Shown here piece after piece: positions 31,524-43,010 of a DNA stretch of 64,000 nucleotides (position 1 is the stretch's first letter; each line of letters opens with the position of its first letter). This stretch comes from Orychophragmus violaceus (lineage: Eukaryota > Streptophyta > Magnoliopsida > Brassicales > Brassicaceae). Below the pieces are notes generated by a model. The model searched no databases. It had not been told where the DNA came from and worked only from the letters and a program-made list of their open reading frames with translations. The stretch covers positions 2,852,001 to 2,916,000 of the forward strand of contig CM058236.1 in the NCBI GenBank assembly GCA_030180135.1. The letters are read 5' to 3'. The position numbers and the translations under genes are program-made.

Positions 31524-32413
31524 CTCTTCCTTTGATAAGAAAGGTACCGGTTTTTTCGTCGTGTTTGCATTTTGTGAACGCTGCTTGTTGAAAGTTTGTG
31601 CGATTGCTTATCTCCTTTTTGAACGGAATCAGACCCTTACCCGTAGTAGTGGTTACGTGGGGTCGTGTAATTACTCCGCTCCCTACTTGTGCTTTAAACG
31701 GATGTGCCTTCTCATAAAGACGGCCAAGTAACAAGCACTGTCGCACTGTCTGCGGCTAGAACATACGTATGTGCATTTGTGTATCCATGCGTAGCCCAGC
31801 TAGATACACACTAACCAAGTATTCCTCCGACAACTTCACTTTGGTCTTAATCAACTCAAACCTACCGTGATACTCAACGATGTCGTCTGTCTCCTGCAAT
31901 GCTTTGAGTTCCCCGATTCGATCATCAAGAATCTCCTCAAACCTCTCCATTAACAACGCCTTATAATCGACCCAAGACGGTAACACAAAACCCTCTACAT
32001 CCTCTTGGCTCAAAGCTTGATGCCATGTAGCTGCGAGTCCATCAAAGTGGATCGACGCAATGCCGACCTCATCTCCTCCGGTGTGTGGTCTATGGCGTAA
32101 AATTGTTCAACCTTAGTCAACCATTCTTTGATTTTATCCCCGTTAAATCTCGGGAAGTCGAGCTTTGCAAGATGAGTAACCGCTGAGTATGGCTGCCCTT
32201 GGCCCGATCTTCCTTTGTTAGACTCGCTTCCATGGACTTGACACCTGGATTTCGAGCACTACCCATTGATTCTCCTCCACTCGACGAATCCTTTGCATGA
32301 GATATAACCTTGATGGCTTCAAACATCTCGGTGACACCTTTGTCCAGCTTCTCGCTATGAGCTGCCAACTGCTCATTCTGCGCCGCAATCTGAGTTTCTA
32401 AGTGCCCTTTCAA
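31516..32413 (-). pseudogene. Gypsy-2 gag, fragmented
   Basis: Three minus-strand frames (32413-32117, 32013-31756, 31746-31516) cover gag. The first shows a coiled-coil-like N terminus (HLETQIAAQNEQLAAHSEKL). The second shows LMERFEEILDDRIGELKALQ and VEYHGRFELIKTKVKLSEEY with YLAGLRMDTQMHIRMF, the usual gypsy capsid core. The third has the PHVTTTTGKGLIPFKK linker. At least two frame breaks separate them. Confidence 0.75.
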
Positions 32414-32525
32414 CGCCTCTATTCACGAACCCACAACTACTTCAACTTCCTTGACTAATGCCTCTTTCTCCTTCAAAGCCATCTGTGATCTTGTCTCTGT
32501 CATCGTGAATCCGAGGAAAGACGAT

Positions 32526-32537
32526 GCTCTGATACCT
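32526..32537 (-). promoter_or_regulatory. Gypsy-2 primer binding site (one mismatch)
   Basis: AGGTATCAGAGC on the minus strand differs by its first base from the usual TGGTATCAGAGC complement of initiator tRNA-Met. It lies one base from the 5' LTR. Confidence 0.8.
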
Positions 32538-32538
32538 T

Positions 32539-32875
32539 TGATAAAGAAATAACACAATCACTGATTTGTAACGATAAAGGAACCGATGTTCGTAAAACAC
32601 AAGTCCTGACCTCAATTCGCAAAGAATCCGAATAGAAGAATAGATTCTTAAACAAAGATTGAGCAACAAGTTCCCAGAGTTTAATAGGTTTAGAAGAAAA
32701 TAACGTCAATTCATAGATGATGATTTCAGAGATAGAGATCACCTTAAATAGCAAGTAAAACGATAAAGATTGAGCTAACAACTAAAACAGAGAAGATATT
32801 GCGATATATTGCGTTGAGATATTGCGTTGCTGACGTGGCTTGTGTTTGAAACTCCCGCGCCAAATACCGGTAACA
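32539..32875 (-). repeat. Gypsy-2 5' LTR
   Basis: Partner of 27706-28045; 337 bp with a few substitutions and small indels. Confidence 0.95.
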
Positions 32876-32880
32876 TTCGC

Positions 32881-33397
32881 GCGTCTCGAAATCGTCTCTC
32901 CTCCTCGCTGGTAGCGTTCCTCTTCCTTCTTCTCCGATCTCGAAGCTCGTCGATCAGTTCACTTCCTAATGATTCTCTGTTCAGGAAATGGTCGCTTTGA
33001 GTGGGGCCCACACTATCGGATTCTCTCATTGAAATGAGTTCACCAACCGGGTCGCCCGGGTTAACGATACCGGGTATAAACCGAGATTCGCAGACGCTCT
33101 AAGGAAAGCTTGTTCGAATTACCAAACTAACCTACGATCTCCGTCTTCAACGACGTCATGACTCCGAACAAATTCGACAACATGTATTTCCGTAATATTC
33201 CGGAGGGATTCGGGTTGCTGGAATCGGATCATGGGTTATACTCCAATACGAGAACCCGCCATTTCGTTGAGCTATACGCGAGAGACCAAAGTCGATTCTT
33301 TAAAGACTTCACCGGAGCTATGCAGAAGCTGAGCGTCTACGGCATTTTGACCGGACAGCAAGGAGAGATACGACGAAGGTTCGATTCAATCAACTAA
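32881..33397 (+). pseudogene. Class III peroxidase, 3' part (interrupted)
   Basis: The frame continues from LGRRDS across the TTCGC duplication as RVSKSSLLLAG, then ISKLVDQFTS. A tandem TAA-TGA follows, then VQEMVALSGAHTIGFSH with the proximal haem-binding His intact and a TGA in place of the next residue (usually Cys). It runs on through VMTPNKFDNMYFRN and GLLESDHGLYSNTRTR to the C-terminal LTGQQGEIRRRFDSIN and a natural stop. The C-terminal motifs match the PER63/PER31/PER41 group of Arabidopsis. With the 5' part it shows one gene destroyed by deletion, stops and the Gypsy-2 insertion. Confidence 0.85.
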
Positions 33398-33599
33398 GGG
33401 ATTTTCACTCTTAATTTAGAGATTCTTGATTGTTTCTTTAAATAAAAAATTTGGTGAGTTTAGAGGATAAATATGAGATTTGGGCGAGATTTGGTTGTTA
33501 ATGGGATGCTCCTTATCAGGGAGTGTTATTGAATTATGCATTTTATAATAATTGAAAACTGCTTTTTATTTTATATTCACATTCTAAATGATTAATTAC

Positions 33600-33625
33600 T
33601 AAAAAAAAAAGAGAGAGAGAGAGCG
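33600..33625. repeat. Poly-A/(GA)n tract upstream of LINE
   Basis: A run of about ten A followed by GA dinucleotides. It may include the insertion site of the LINE, but target duplications could not be defined. Confidence 0.7.
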
Positions 33626-33866
33626 ATGCGATTTTTTTGGCGACTCTCTCAACCAAAGCAACTATTCACGTTTAACTGCCTGTAGTCTCTCCCCGGAGAG
33701 TGTTTTCCTTCAACCATCGACGGTTTGGTCAGGATGCTGTAACCAACTTTCGGTTGTAACTGACATAACTGCCAAGATCCCAAGGTTATATATATCATGT
33801 GTTGTCTTCAAATTTGTCTGTGTTGACAAAGTTGAAGGAATTCCATTTCTTTTGTTCATTTTAATC

Positions 33867-34702
33867 ATGGCGGATCTTATAAGGTCGAAATTAAAGGATA
33901 TTTCACTGGGTATTGAAGACGATGTTATTAACTTGCCCTCGGATTTCTGCGCAGAAGCAGAACAAGAAACACGGTTTAGTCTTATAGCAACACCGTCGAA
34001 CTTAAGAAAGCAGAATTTGAGGGCTATGATGGCTGCACTCCCTCGTTTATGGGGTATAAGTGAAGAAGTGGTGGGCCGAATCCTTCAAAACTAGAAGATT
34101 CAATTCATGTTCCAAACAGAGGAAGCGTTGCTCTCAGTTCTTAAAAGAGGGTCATGGTCCTTCAATGAATGGATGTGTGCTTTGCAAAGGTGGACACCAA
34201 CTCAAACTGACGATGAATTGAAATTCATCTCATTCTGGGTTCAAATTCGAGGAATCCCGATTTAATACTTGACTCTTCGAGTCGTTACTCATATCGGTCA
34301 TCAGATTGGTAGCTTTCTGGAAACAGATTTTAATGGCGATGGAGCAAACCAAGTTGAATACGTGAGGATTCGAGTTCTCAGGCATCTGGATCAACCGTTG
34401 AAGTTTCAGAGAGTTTTTAACTTTGGACAACAGAATGTGACATTGAAGTTTCGTTAAGAAAAACTGAGAGGTTTTTGTAACGAATGTGGTCTCATGACCC
34501 ACAATGCTTCTGATTGCCCACTGCGACGAGATATCTACCCAAATGATGCACCTGATGAGGATGATGATGATCCGAATGATGATTACCCACCAGGACTTCA
34601 ACCAAGGAGGAATGCTGATGATAATCAGGATATTGATGATAATCAGAAACCGGCTGAAACATCTGAGAACATGGAGTCTGCAACGAAGAAACGCAAGACA
34701 TA
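33867..34702 (+). pseudogene. LINE ORF1: DUF4283 and zinc knuckle
   Basis: Reading from MADLIRSKLKDISLGI at 33867 gives the DUF4283 pattern: NLRAMMAALPRLWG, then a stop, then a segment with EALLSVLKRGSWSFNEWM and LKFISFWVQIRGIPI. This is followed by another stop, VVTHIGHQIGSFLETDF, VRIRVLRHLDQPLKFQRVF and a stop in place of a residue before GFCNECGLMTHNASDC, a CCHC knuckle. A Asp-rich tail follows. ORF1 proteins of plant L1 elements bind element RNA. At least three in-frame stops disable it. Confidence 0.8.
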
Positions 34703-34957
34703 GTCGCCTTCTATGTCTAAGGAACCAGAAATGTTTGCATACAATGACTTCAAAGAAACTGTTGATGTAGAAGATAATGCAGATACTCTGGTTTCTACAA
34801 GGAAGCGTACTCAGATGGAGGCAAGGGAATCCCGACATTGGTTTGTCAGAGTTCCAACAATGGACCCAGGTTCATGTCATCCAAGAAATGAGGAAATTCA
34901 ACAACAACCACAATCGAATAGGGAAGGTACGGTGGGCCAGAAACCACCGCAGCCGGA

Positions 34958-37900
34958 ATGAATACAGCCTTTTGGAACTGTCGGGGCATGAAAGGGTCCC
35001 TGACAGTTAGACGCCTCAAAGGGATTAAGGCGACTTACTCCCCGGACATACTCTTTCTAATTGAGACTAATAATTTCAATGATCTAATACGAGATGTGGC
35101 TGTTCAAGTTGGTTATGATAATGTTTGGTGTGTACCTCCTGTTGGTTTGAGTGGAGGGTTAGCTTTATTGTGGAACAAGAATGTTGATGTTGTTTTTATT
35201 TCTTCAGATGACAGAATGATTGACTGTAAGATAAATAATAAAGATTTCTCATTCTATTACCCTTGCATCTATGGTCATCCTGTGAGAAAAGAGAGACATC
35301 ACCTATGGGAAAGGTTGGAGCGTTTATCTTTGACTAGAAAAGGTCCTTGGCTTATGTGTGGAGATTTTAATGAAGTACTTAATTCTGATGAGAAAATTGG
35401 AGGCAAATCACGTGAACCATGGAGTTTAATGGATTTTTGCAACATGGTTTCAACTTGTAGATTAACGGATTTACCATTTACTGGCAATAACATGACGTGG
35501 GTTGGAAAACGTAAAACACATCAGGTCCAGAGTTGGATAGATAGAGTTTTTGCCAATGATGAATGGATGGCAGCGTATCCAGTATCTCAAGTACAATATA
35601 TAGAACTAATTGAATCTGATCATAGGCCTGCATTGATTAAGATTCGTAAAACATCAGAACATGGGAAAAGGTTGTTCAGATATGATTCTCGTTTTGAAGA
35701 AAAGGAAGACTTCAAAGATGTTATAGCTTCTGGCTGGATGGATAATACTACAACAGAGTCTCTCCCCATTACTTCGAGAGTAAAACAAGTTAGAAATGCA
35801 ATCTCAGAATGGAAGAAAACAACAAATACGAACTATGCTAAGCGAATAAAGTCGTTGATTGCAGAGATAGATCTGGCACATTCTAATCCGGCAATCACTT
35901 CAACAGAAATAGCCAAACTGAGACAAGCCTTACGCCAAGCTTATATAGAAGAGGAGAAGTATTGGTATCTTAAAAGCAGGATCCGATGGTTAACTCTTGG
36001 TGACCGGAATACTCGGTTTTATCATGCACTGACAAAGAATCTCCGTGCATATAACAAGATATTATCGATCAAAAATGATGCAGGGGAGGATATGGTTGGT
36101 AATCTCTGCATTGCGAGGGAGGCTGAGTTTTACTACTCAAACTTGTTCAAAACTTCAAACCCTATAAATCTACAACAGACCTTCACAAATATACATCCGA
36201 TGGTCTCTGCTGAAATGAATGCATTGTTACTACAGCCAGTGACAGATGAAGAGGTTAGACATGCTGTGTTTTCAATTGGAGGAACAAGTGCTCCTGGTCC
36301 TGATGGTTTTACATCAGCATTCTTTCAGAAGTATTGGGAAGTTGTTGGTACATCAATTATTGACGAGGTAATACTATTCTTTGCTACCGGTATTATGCCC
36401 GACGAATTAAACCACACCAATTTGTGTTTGATACCAAAGATATCTCCACCGAGCAACATGAAAGATTTCAGACTAATTGCATTATGCATTGTGCTTTATA
36501 AAGTAATCTCCGAGGTATTAATACTACGTCTCAAATCTATCCTTTCTTCGGTTGTCTCAGAGAATCAAGCAGCATTCATTCTTGGAAGACAGATAACTGA
36601 TAATGGTTTTATTGCTCATGAGGCCTTTCAGTCCTTGAAAGTCCGAAAGCGTTGTGCAAAGAATTATATGGCAGTGAAAACGGATATTAGCAAGCATATG
36701 ATCGTATAGAATGGAGTTTCCTTGAAGGTGTCATGAGGAAGAAAGGATTTAGTGAGCATTGGATCAAACTGATTATGGCATGTGTTTTATCTGTCTCGTT
36801 TTCAGTTCTGATAAATGGTAGCCCATATAGAAATTTCCGATCGACCCGAGGTATACGACAAGGCGACCCTCTCTCGCCCTATTTGTTTATCCTCTGCTCC
36901 GATGTACTTAGCTCAATGTTGAACCAAGCAGAGCAAAACAGAGTTATCCAACCTATTCGGCTTAGTGTGGGAGGACCAACGATATCTCATCTAATTTTCG
37001 CAGATGACTCTTTATTCTTTGTCAAGGCGGACTTGAACAATAGCAGAGCTTTACAACTGATCTTCACACAATATGAGCAAGCCTGATGACAAATGATCAA
37101 TTATGATAAATCATCTATTACTTTTGGTGATAAAGTTTTCCTTCATACACGAACTACCATTCAAGCTACTCTACAGATTCCAAATGTTGGTGGAGGAGGC
37201 AAGTATCTAAGACTGCCAGAACAATTCAGACGGAAAAAGAAAGAAATGTTTGCCTATATTAAGGACTGTGTGAATGGTCGGATCAATGGATGGAAAAATA
37301 GATTTCTCTCAACTGCGGGTAACGAGATTCTTATCAAATCAGTTGCTTTTTCTATGCCCGTCTACATTATGAACTACTTCAAACTACCAATGGAACTGTG
37401 TGGAGAACTCGATAGTATTATCTCTCGGTTCTGGTGCGGATCTACTACTGAAAAGAGGAAGATAAGCTGGGTTGCGTGAAGGAAAATGAAACAATCGAAA
37501 CAAGGAGGTGGACTAGGTTTCAGAGACCTACACAAATTTAACCAAGCGTTACTCGGAAACCAGGTTTGGAAACTAATGGACAGACCAGATTGTCTTCTAT
37601 ACAAAGTCCTTAAAAGTTGTTATTTCAAGAACACAACACTTCTTCAAGCAAAACATGGGTCTCACGCTTCCTATGGATGACAATCGTTGCTTTTTGGAAA
37701 GGAATTGTTAACAAAGGGTCTGAATATATTAATCGGTGATGGCGAAACTACATGATTATCAGATCCATGGCTCCCAACCTCCCCTCCAACAGCCCCTCGT
37801 CTTCTTCCTTATACCAACCATACTCTCCCGGTCTCGGTCTTATTTGATACAACCTCAGGAACATGGTGCTCTCAATGCCTAACTGATCTTATAGATGTGG

Positions 37901-39030
37901 CGGACCATGGAGTTATACGCAGGATATATGTACCTCTGCAGCGTTCTCCAGATTCGATGTATTGGGGACTCACCACAGACGGAATCTATACAGTTAAAAC
38001 AGGCTACCATCTAGCTAACTGCCAAGGACAAGAAAACGATGAATTACCGCCATTGGCTTCGAACCCGGATATTGCGAAGAATATTTGGAAACTTGATGTC
38101 GTCCCAAAGCTGAAACATTTCCTATGGAAAACCGCTTCTCGAGCAATTGCTACAAAAGCCAATCTTTGCTCACGGAGAATATATGTGGACCCTTTGTGTG
38201 CACGTTTTTGTCTGGAAGAAGAGATTACAAATCATGTTTTCTTCCATTGTCCTCATGCACAAATGGTTTGGCGTATGTGTGGATTGTCATCCTCATTCCT
38301 TAGCAATCTGGATACAACTTATGAGAACAACTTGCGAGCACTTTTCAATCTTTACGGTAACAAGCAGCTACTGTGTACTCAGAGGATTTTGCCATTCTCG
38401 ATACTCTGGCGCCTATGGAAAGACCGTAACGAACTTATTTTCCGAGGGAAAACAACCTCACCCGAGGATACGGTCTCCAGAGCTTATGAGGATGTAAATG
38501 AATGGATAGAATGTACGAGTCGCAATACACACACAAACCTTGCTAACAGTGGGGATGGTCATACAATCACGAGTGCATGGAAACGACCATATCCGGGATG
38601 GATTAAATGTAATGTGGATGCTGCTCATCAGCCTTCTAACACAATATCGGGTCTTGGCTGGATCATTCGAGATGAAGCAGGGAATCATTGATATACCGGT
38701 ATGGGTCAGTATCAAGGACGATTAACCGTGGAGGAAGCCGAATGTACTGTGCTAATATGGGGAATGCAGACATGTTTTTCTTTGGGATTTTCCAAAGTCA
38801 TTTTCGAAGGTGATAATTTAAGCAACCACAAAATGATCACAGAGCATCTGAGAAATTTGAAGCTACATCATTATATCTCGTCAATTCGACAATGGCAATC
38901 AACGTTTGAGAATAAGGAGTTCACGCATACAAGAAGACCAGGCAATGGATGTGCAGATATTCTTGCAAAACAAGCAATCATGTCACCATATCAATGGATA
39001 ATTTTTCATCAATGTCCTCAAATTCTTTGA
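34958..39030 (+). pseudogene. LINE ORF2: endonuclease, reverse transcriptase, RNase H
   Basis: The endonuclease opens MNTAFWNCRGMKGSLTVRRL, with FLIETNN, the MCGDFNEVL motif and the ESDHRPALI motif. The RT has TSAPGPDGFTSAFFQKYWE, LIPKISPPSNMKDFRLIALC and AAFILGRQITDN. A one-base deletion near 36690 shifts the frame, which continues as GIRQGDPLSPYLFILCSD and HLIFADDSLFF (catalytic A-D-D). Later pieces include KISWVA, the zf-RVT region FLWKTASRAIATKANL and an RNase H domain beginning KCNVDAAHQPSNTISGLGWI and ending GNGCADILAKQA. Several stops fall where Trp is expected (after WVA at 37477, after ASYG at 37678, after GNH at 38689). Confidence 0.85.
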
Positions 39031-39055
39031 AACCAATGAAATCGTGACCGTTTAC

Positions 39056-39689
39056 AATAAATTTAAAGTTGAAAAAAATGATTAATTATTAATTTATCAT
39101 TAATAAAATTAAACTAATTATTATATTAACTTTAATTTATATTGATAATTTAATTATGAATATATATAAACTTAGATTAAAAATAAGACAATAAATATGA
39201 AATATATATGAAAATTTTAAAATTTTTATTTTAGAGATATAAACAAATAAAAAAGTAAGATGAGTTGATAAATATGAATAAATTTATAAAATTATAAAAT
39301 TTTATTTTAGATATATACATAATTTTCAATTAAAAGTGATAATATGAAAATATTTATGATTATATTTTAATATTAATAAATATTATTTTGGTAATATATA
39401 TTAAAAGATTATTTATATAAATTTGAATATATATATAAAATTTGAATTTATATATAAATAATAAAATAAATTAAATAATATATTTATATATTGATTTTAG
39501 ATGTAAAAATATAATTAAAATTAATTTTACAACTATTAATTTTATTTATAATAAATTATAAATATTTTATTAAATATAATAATGTATGTATGTTTAATTA
39601 TAAATAGTCTCATATAGATTTTTATAATATTATTATTATTAATAAATTAATTTAATAATTTTTTGTTTTAGAAAATGCTTAATAATATT
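39056..39689. other. Very AT-rich non-coding block
   Basis: Almost entirely A and T with no coding potential. Its texture resembles the interiors of the two Helitrons in the window, and it ends at a Helitron-like 3' terminus, so it may be the body of a third element whose 5' end I could not find. Confidence 0.5.
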
Positions 39690-39724
39690 TGGGTTTGCAC
39701 ATAGTGCGAACGAATCATATTAGT
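39690..39724 (+). mobile_element. Candidate Helitron 3' terminus
   Basis: The hairpin GTTTGCAC-ATA-GTGCGAAC (39693-39711) is followed 8 bases later by ATTAGT. A GC-containing hairpin shortly before a CTRRT-like end is the Helitron 3' signature; here the C of CTAGT is T. No matching TC 5' end was located. Confidence 0.45.
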
Positions 39725-39789
39725 CTTATATTAATTGAAAATTGTTCTTAAACTTTTATTTATTCTCAAAAATGTTTGATTACTTGCTT

Positions 39790-40990
39790 AACTTTAATGA
39801 AATTAAGATGGATGTAAAGACGGCTTTCCTTCATGGTGATTTGGAGGAAGATATTTACATGGTACAACCAGATGGCTTTGTGAAAAAGGACAAAGAGGAG
39901 TTAGTTTGTCGCTTGAAGAAAAGCCTTTACAGATTGAAGCAAGCACCGAGGCAGTGGTACATGAAGTTTAAGTCGGTTATGGGGGAGCATGGTTATAAGG
40001 AGACTACTTCATATCATTGTGTGTTTGTGCAGGTGTTTGGTGATGATGATTTTATCATCTTGTTGCTGTATGTTGACGACATGTTGATTGTGGGCAGGAA
40101 CTTGAGCAGAATTCAAGAGTTGAAGAAGCAGCTGAGTAAGTCCTTTGCCATGAAATATTTGGGTCCAGCGAAGCAGATTCTTGGCATAATAATTGTTCGA
40201 GATAGAGGTGAGAAGCTGATTCACTTGTCTAAGGAGAAGTATATTGAGAAGGTACTTCAAAGGTTTCACATGGACAAGTCTTAAAGTTTAAAGCACTCCT
40301 CTCGCTACACACTTTAGATTAACCGGTCAACAGAGTCCGAGTACAGATGCAGAGAAGGAAGATATGGCAAGGGTTCCATATGCTTCTGCAGTTGGTAGCT
40401 TGATGTATGCTATGGTTTGTACACGACTAGATATAGTTCATGCAATTGGAACAATTAATTGTTTTCTTTCGAAACCAGGAAGAGAACATTGGAATGCTGT
40501 GAAGTGGATTTTGAGATATCTACGAGGAACTTCTAGTTTGAAGCTTACCTTTGGAGGTAATAAGACATTGCTCATGTGTTACAAATATGCTGATATGGCT
40601 GTGGATGTTGATTCCAGTAAGTCTACTTCGGGTTACTTGGTAACATTTACGGGAGGAGCTGTGTCATGGCAATCAAGGTTACAAAAGTGTGTTGCACTTT
40701 CTACCACTAAAGCTGAGTTTATAGCCGCAACAGAAGCTTGTAAGGAGTTGTTGTGGATGAATAATTTTCTTGATGAGATCGGTTTCAATCAGGAGAAGTA
40801 TGAGTTGCTTTGTGAAAGTCAAAGCACGATTTGTCTCGGGAAGAACTCGACATTTCATTCGCGTTCGGAACACATCAACAAGAGGTATCATTGGATACGT
40901 GATGTGGTTGCTTCTAAGGAAGTGGAACTTGTAAAAGTTCATACGGATGATAATGGAGCTGATATGATGACTAAGTCATTGCCAAGATAG
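39790..40990 (+). pseudogene. Copia-2 pol fragment: RT and RNase H
   Basis: RT motifs are MDVKTAFLHGDLEEDIYM, CRLKKSLYRLKQAPRQWY and LLLYVDDMLIVG (catalytic YVDD intact), then MKYLGPAKQILGI. The frame stops at 40284 and resumes by 40364 after a frame change with VPYASAVGSLMYAMVCTR. RNase H shows ALSTTKAEFIAATEACKE and FHSRSEHINKRYHWIRD, then DMMTKSLPR at the end. The usual Y-(T/S)-D-A-D-(W/M) motif reads YKYADMAVD, so the first conserved acidic residue is changed. It is a fossil with fair sequence preservation. Confidence 0.85.
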
Positions 40991-41055
40991 AAGCTTGAAG
41001 TTTGTTGAGAGATAGCCGGTGTGGATGTTTCCTCCACCTAATCGGAGGAGGAGTT

Positions 41056-41649
41056 TGTTGGTGTCCTCATAGTGGAGGAGCCAATAATGGGATGGACAAT
41101 GATATTATAAAATACTCATATGTTTTATATATCTATTTATGTGTCCCATTGGTCATTAATATGTACGCACAAGAAAAATAAAAAGGGAGAGCTAGAGAAG
41201 AAAAGAAAAGTTAGGAGAAGAAAAAGGAGGAAAACGATGTTTTCGCCAGTGTTCTTCAAACTAAAGATCAGACAATCAAACAAGCTCTGATCTGGCTGAA
41301 ATTTTCAGGGAAGCTCTGTGCTCAGTGTACTTCAGATTCAACGGTGGGATTTTGATTTCAATGGTTGGTTTGTCAGATATCTGGGTTTTAGCGTGGCTGG
41401 TCGCTGTAGTGGTTCAGAAAGATATGTCTTGAGTGTTTGAGAAATCCAACGGTGAGATCTTATCTTCTTGAGCTGAAATTTGGCATATGTGTTGTTGACT
41501 CGTTTATCTAAGATTTTTACGGTGGAGATTGGAAATAGTGTCCGGAATCTTAGTGAACGTAGAATCGTTTGGTACTACATATTTCAAGACTCTTGTATCG
41601 CTTTCTTGTTGAAGTTCTTGTGTTGGAGATTGCTCTTTTTGAGCCTTAC
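41056..41649 (+). repeat. Copia-2 3' LTR (interrupted)
   Basis: Begins TGTTGGTGTCCTC right after the pol 3' flank, which contains CCTCCACCTAATCGGAGGAGG (partly self-complementary). It runs at least to 41649, where Gypsy-3 starts. No second LTR is present in the window. Confidence 0.65.
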
Positions 41650-42611
41650 TGTAATATCCTGTTCCAAGAAATAGTCAACGGGCAGCAGAGAAGTCAAAGG
41701 AGGGCATTTTCGTAATTTTCAGAAGATGGAGGGCATTTAGGTAATTTTACCAAAATGCGAGCCGGAAGTAGAGACGGGCAAAATGTTCTTATTTTGTTCA
41801 TAAAGAACATTTAGAAGACCAGACGTGGAAGAAACGGAGATTAAACGAGTTTTACGGACTATCGGGAAAGGAAACCGATAGAACCGATAAAACTTGTAAA
41901 AATCATTACGGGAGCTACGGGAGTCCGATTGAGGTGAAACGACTTGTTAAATTTTTATAAAAGAGTATAGTATTTCAAAAAGAAGCTTGGAAGATTTATT
42001 TCAGAGGCTACGGAGTTTCAATGATTTTAACGGTTTGTCGGGAATGGAACAAAACCGAAATAACTTGTAAAATCCATAACCGGAGCTACGAGTGTTCAAA
42101 TGGGGTGATTCAAATTGCTAAATTCATCTAAGAGCATCTAGAATCTGAATATGGGGCTTGGTGAATTTATGAAAGCATCTAAGGAGTTTATAAAATATTA
42201 AATACGAAAACAGTATTATCAGTACGTCGTAATGATTCGGGATTGAGGAGCTTCTAAAAGAAAATGGGTGCAGTGTTTTGGCAAGATTAAATCTCCATGA
42301 GACAAGTGTCTTCTGATCCTAGGCGCCACCTCTTCTTATTGGATTCAGAGCATGGGTTCGGTACATTGAATGTGTTTAATCTATAAAAAAAAAGAGAGAC
42401 TTGCTCCCCAAGTATACATGGAACTTGGCTGCTTCTTGGGCATGGTGGCGTGTATGGCTGAGAGGAGAGGAGTAGCCAAGTGTCAAGGCGTGGCATCAGC
42501 TAGGGAAGGAAGAGACATGTGTTAAGTACATGTGTCAAGGGAATAAGGATCTCATTTTGCTATAAAAGGAGGCTTGGGATTCATTAGTTTTCATCACAAA
42601 ACATACAAAAC

Positions 42612-42678
42612 AAAGAGAAAGAGAGAAGAGAAGGAGAGAAGCGTGAGAGGAGGAGGAGGAGAAGAAGAAGAAGAAGAA

Positions 42679-42710
<32 letters not shown>

Positions 42711-43010
42711 AGAAGAAGGAGAGAAAGAGGAGGAGGAGGAGGAGAAGAAGACCGGAGGAGGGAGAGAAGAAGAAAGAAGGTGAAGCGTGAAGAAGAAGAA
42801 AGAGGAGAGAAGAAGCGTGGAAGAGAGAAGAAGAAGGAGAGAGAGAAGAAGTGAAGAAGAAGGAGAGAGAGAGAAAGAGAACCGGAGGAGAAAAGAGAAC
42901 CGGAGGAGAGAAGAGAACCGGAGGATAGGGATAAAGAGAGCCGGAGAGAAAGAGAATCGGAGAAGAGAGAGAGAAAACCGGAGGAGAGAGAAAATGAGGA
43001 GAGAGAAGAT
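42612..43010 (+). repeat. Purine-rich tract of about 400 bp
   Basis: The plus strand is more than 90% A/G, with GGA, GAA and GAGA repeats broken by a recurring ACCGGAGGAGA phrase. It yields long Glu/Lys/Arg or Ser/Phe/Leu frames in several phases, which are compositional artefacts. It lies in the Gypsy-3 LTR, close to where transcription might start. Confidence 0.9.

Larger units (their letters stand above)
27706..32875 (-). mobile_element. Gypsy-2: Reina-like chromovirus inside the peroxidase gene
   Basis: Short LTRs (340 and 337 bp) start TGATAAAGAAAT and end ACCGGTAACA, with duplications TTCGC at 27701-27705 and 32876-32880. On the minus strand the order is gag, protease, RT, RNase H, integrase, chromodomain. 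The small LTRs and a chromodomain of the form V-L-x-R-(K/R)-M-V-x-R-x-x-x-A-V-T-Q-V-L-V-K-W fit the Reina clade. Coding is interrupted by several frameshifts and stops, so it is dead. The total length of 5.17 kb is normal for Reina. Confidence 0.95.
33640..39055 (+). mobile_element. L1-type LINE with RNase H domain
   Basis: ORF1 (DUF4283 plus zinc knuckle) and ORF2 (endonuclease, RT, zf-RVT, RNase H) are arranged as in plant L1 elements, with no LTR. The 5' UTR probably begins shortly after the (GA)n tract, and the 3' end lies soon after the ORF2 stop at 39030. The poly-A tail is weak (a seven-A run near 39074), so both ends are approximate. Multiple stops and at least one frameshift make it defective. 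Confidence 0.85.
39742..41649 (+). mobile_element. Copia-2: 5'-truncated Ty1/copia with RT, RNase H and 3' LTR
   Basis: Only the RT-RNase H end of pol and the start of a 3' LTR remain. The left end lies between the AT-rich block and the RT frame, and gag, protease and integrase are absent. The LTR starts TGTTGGTGTCC at 41056 after a purine-rich stretch and is interrupted at 41650 by the LTR of Gypsy-3. Sequence beyond that insertion lies outside the window, so the LTR's full length is unknown. Confidence 0.8.

Noticed and set aside
34230..34838. 202-codon minus-strand frame opposite LINE ORF1
   Set aside because: It is a shadow of the DUF4283/zinc-knuckle coding strand, with no family resemblance.
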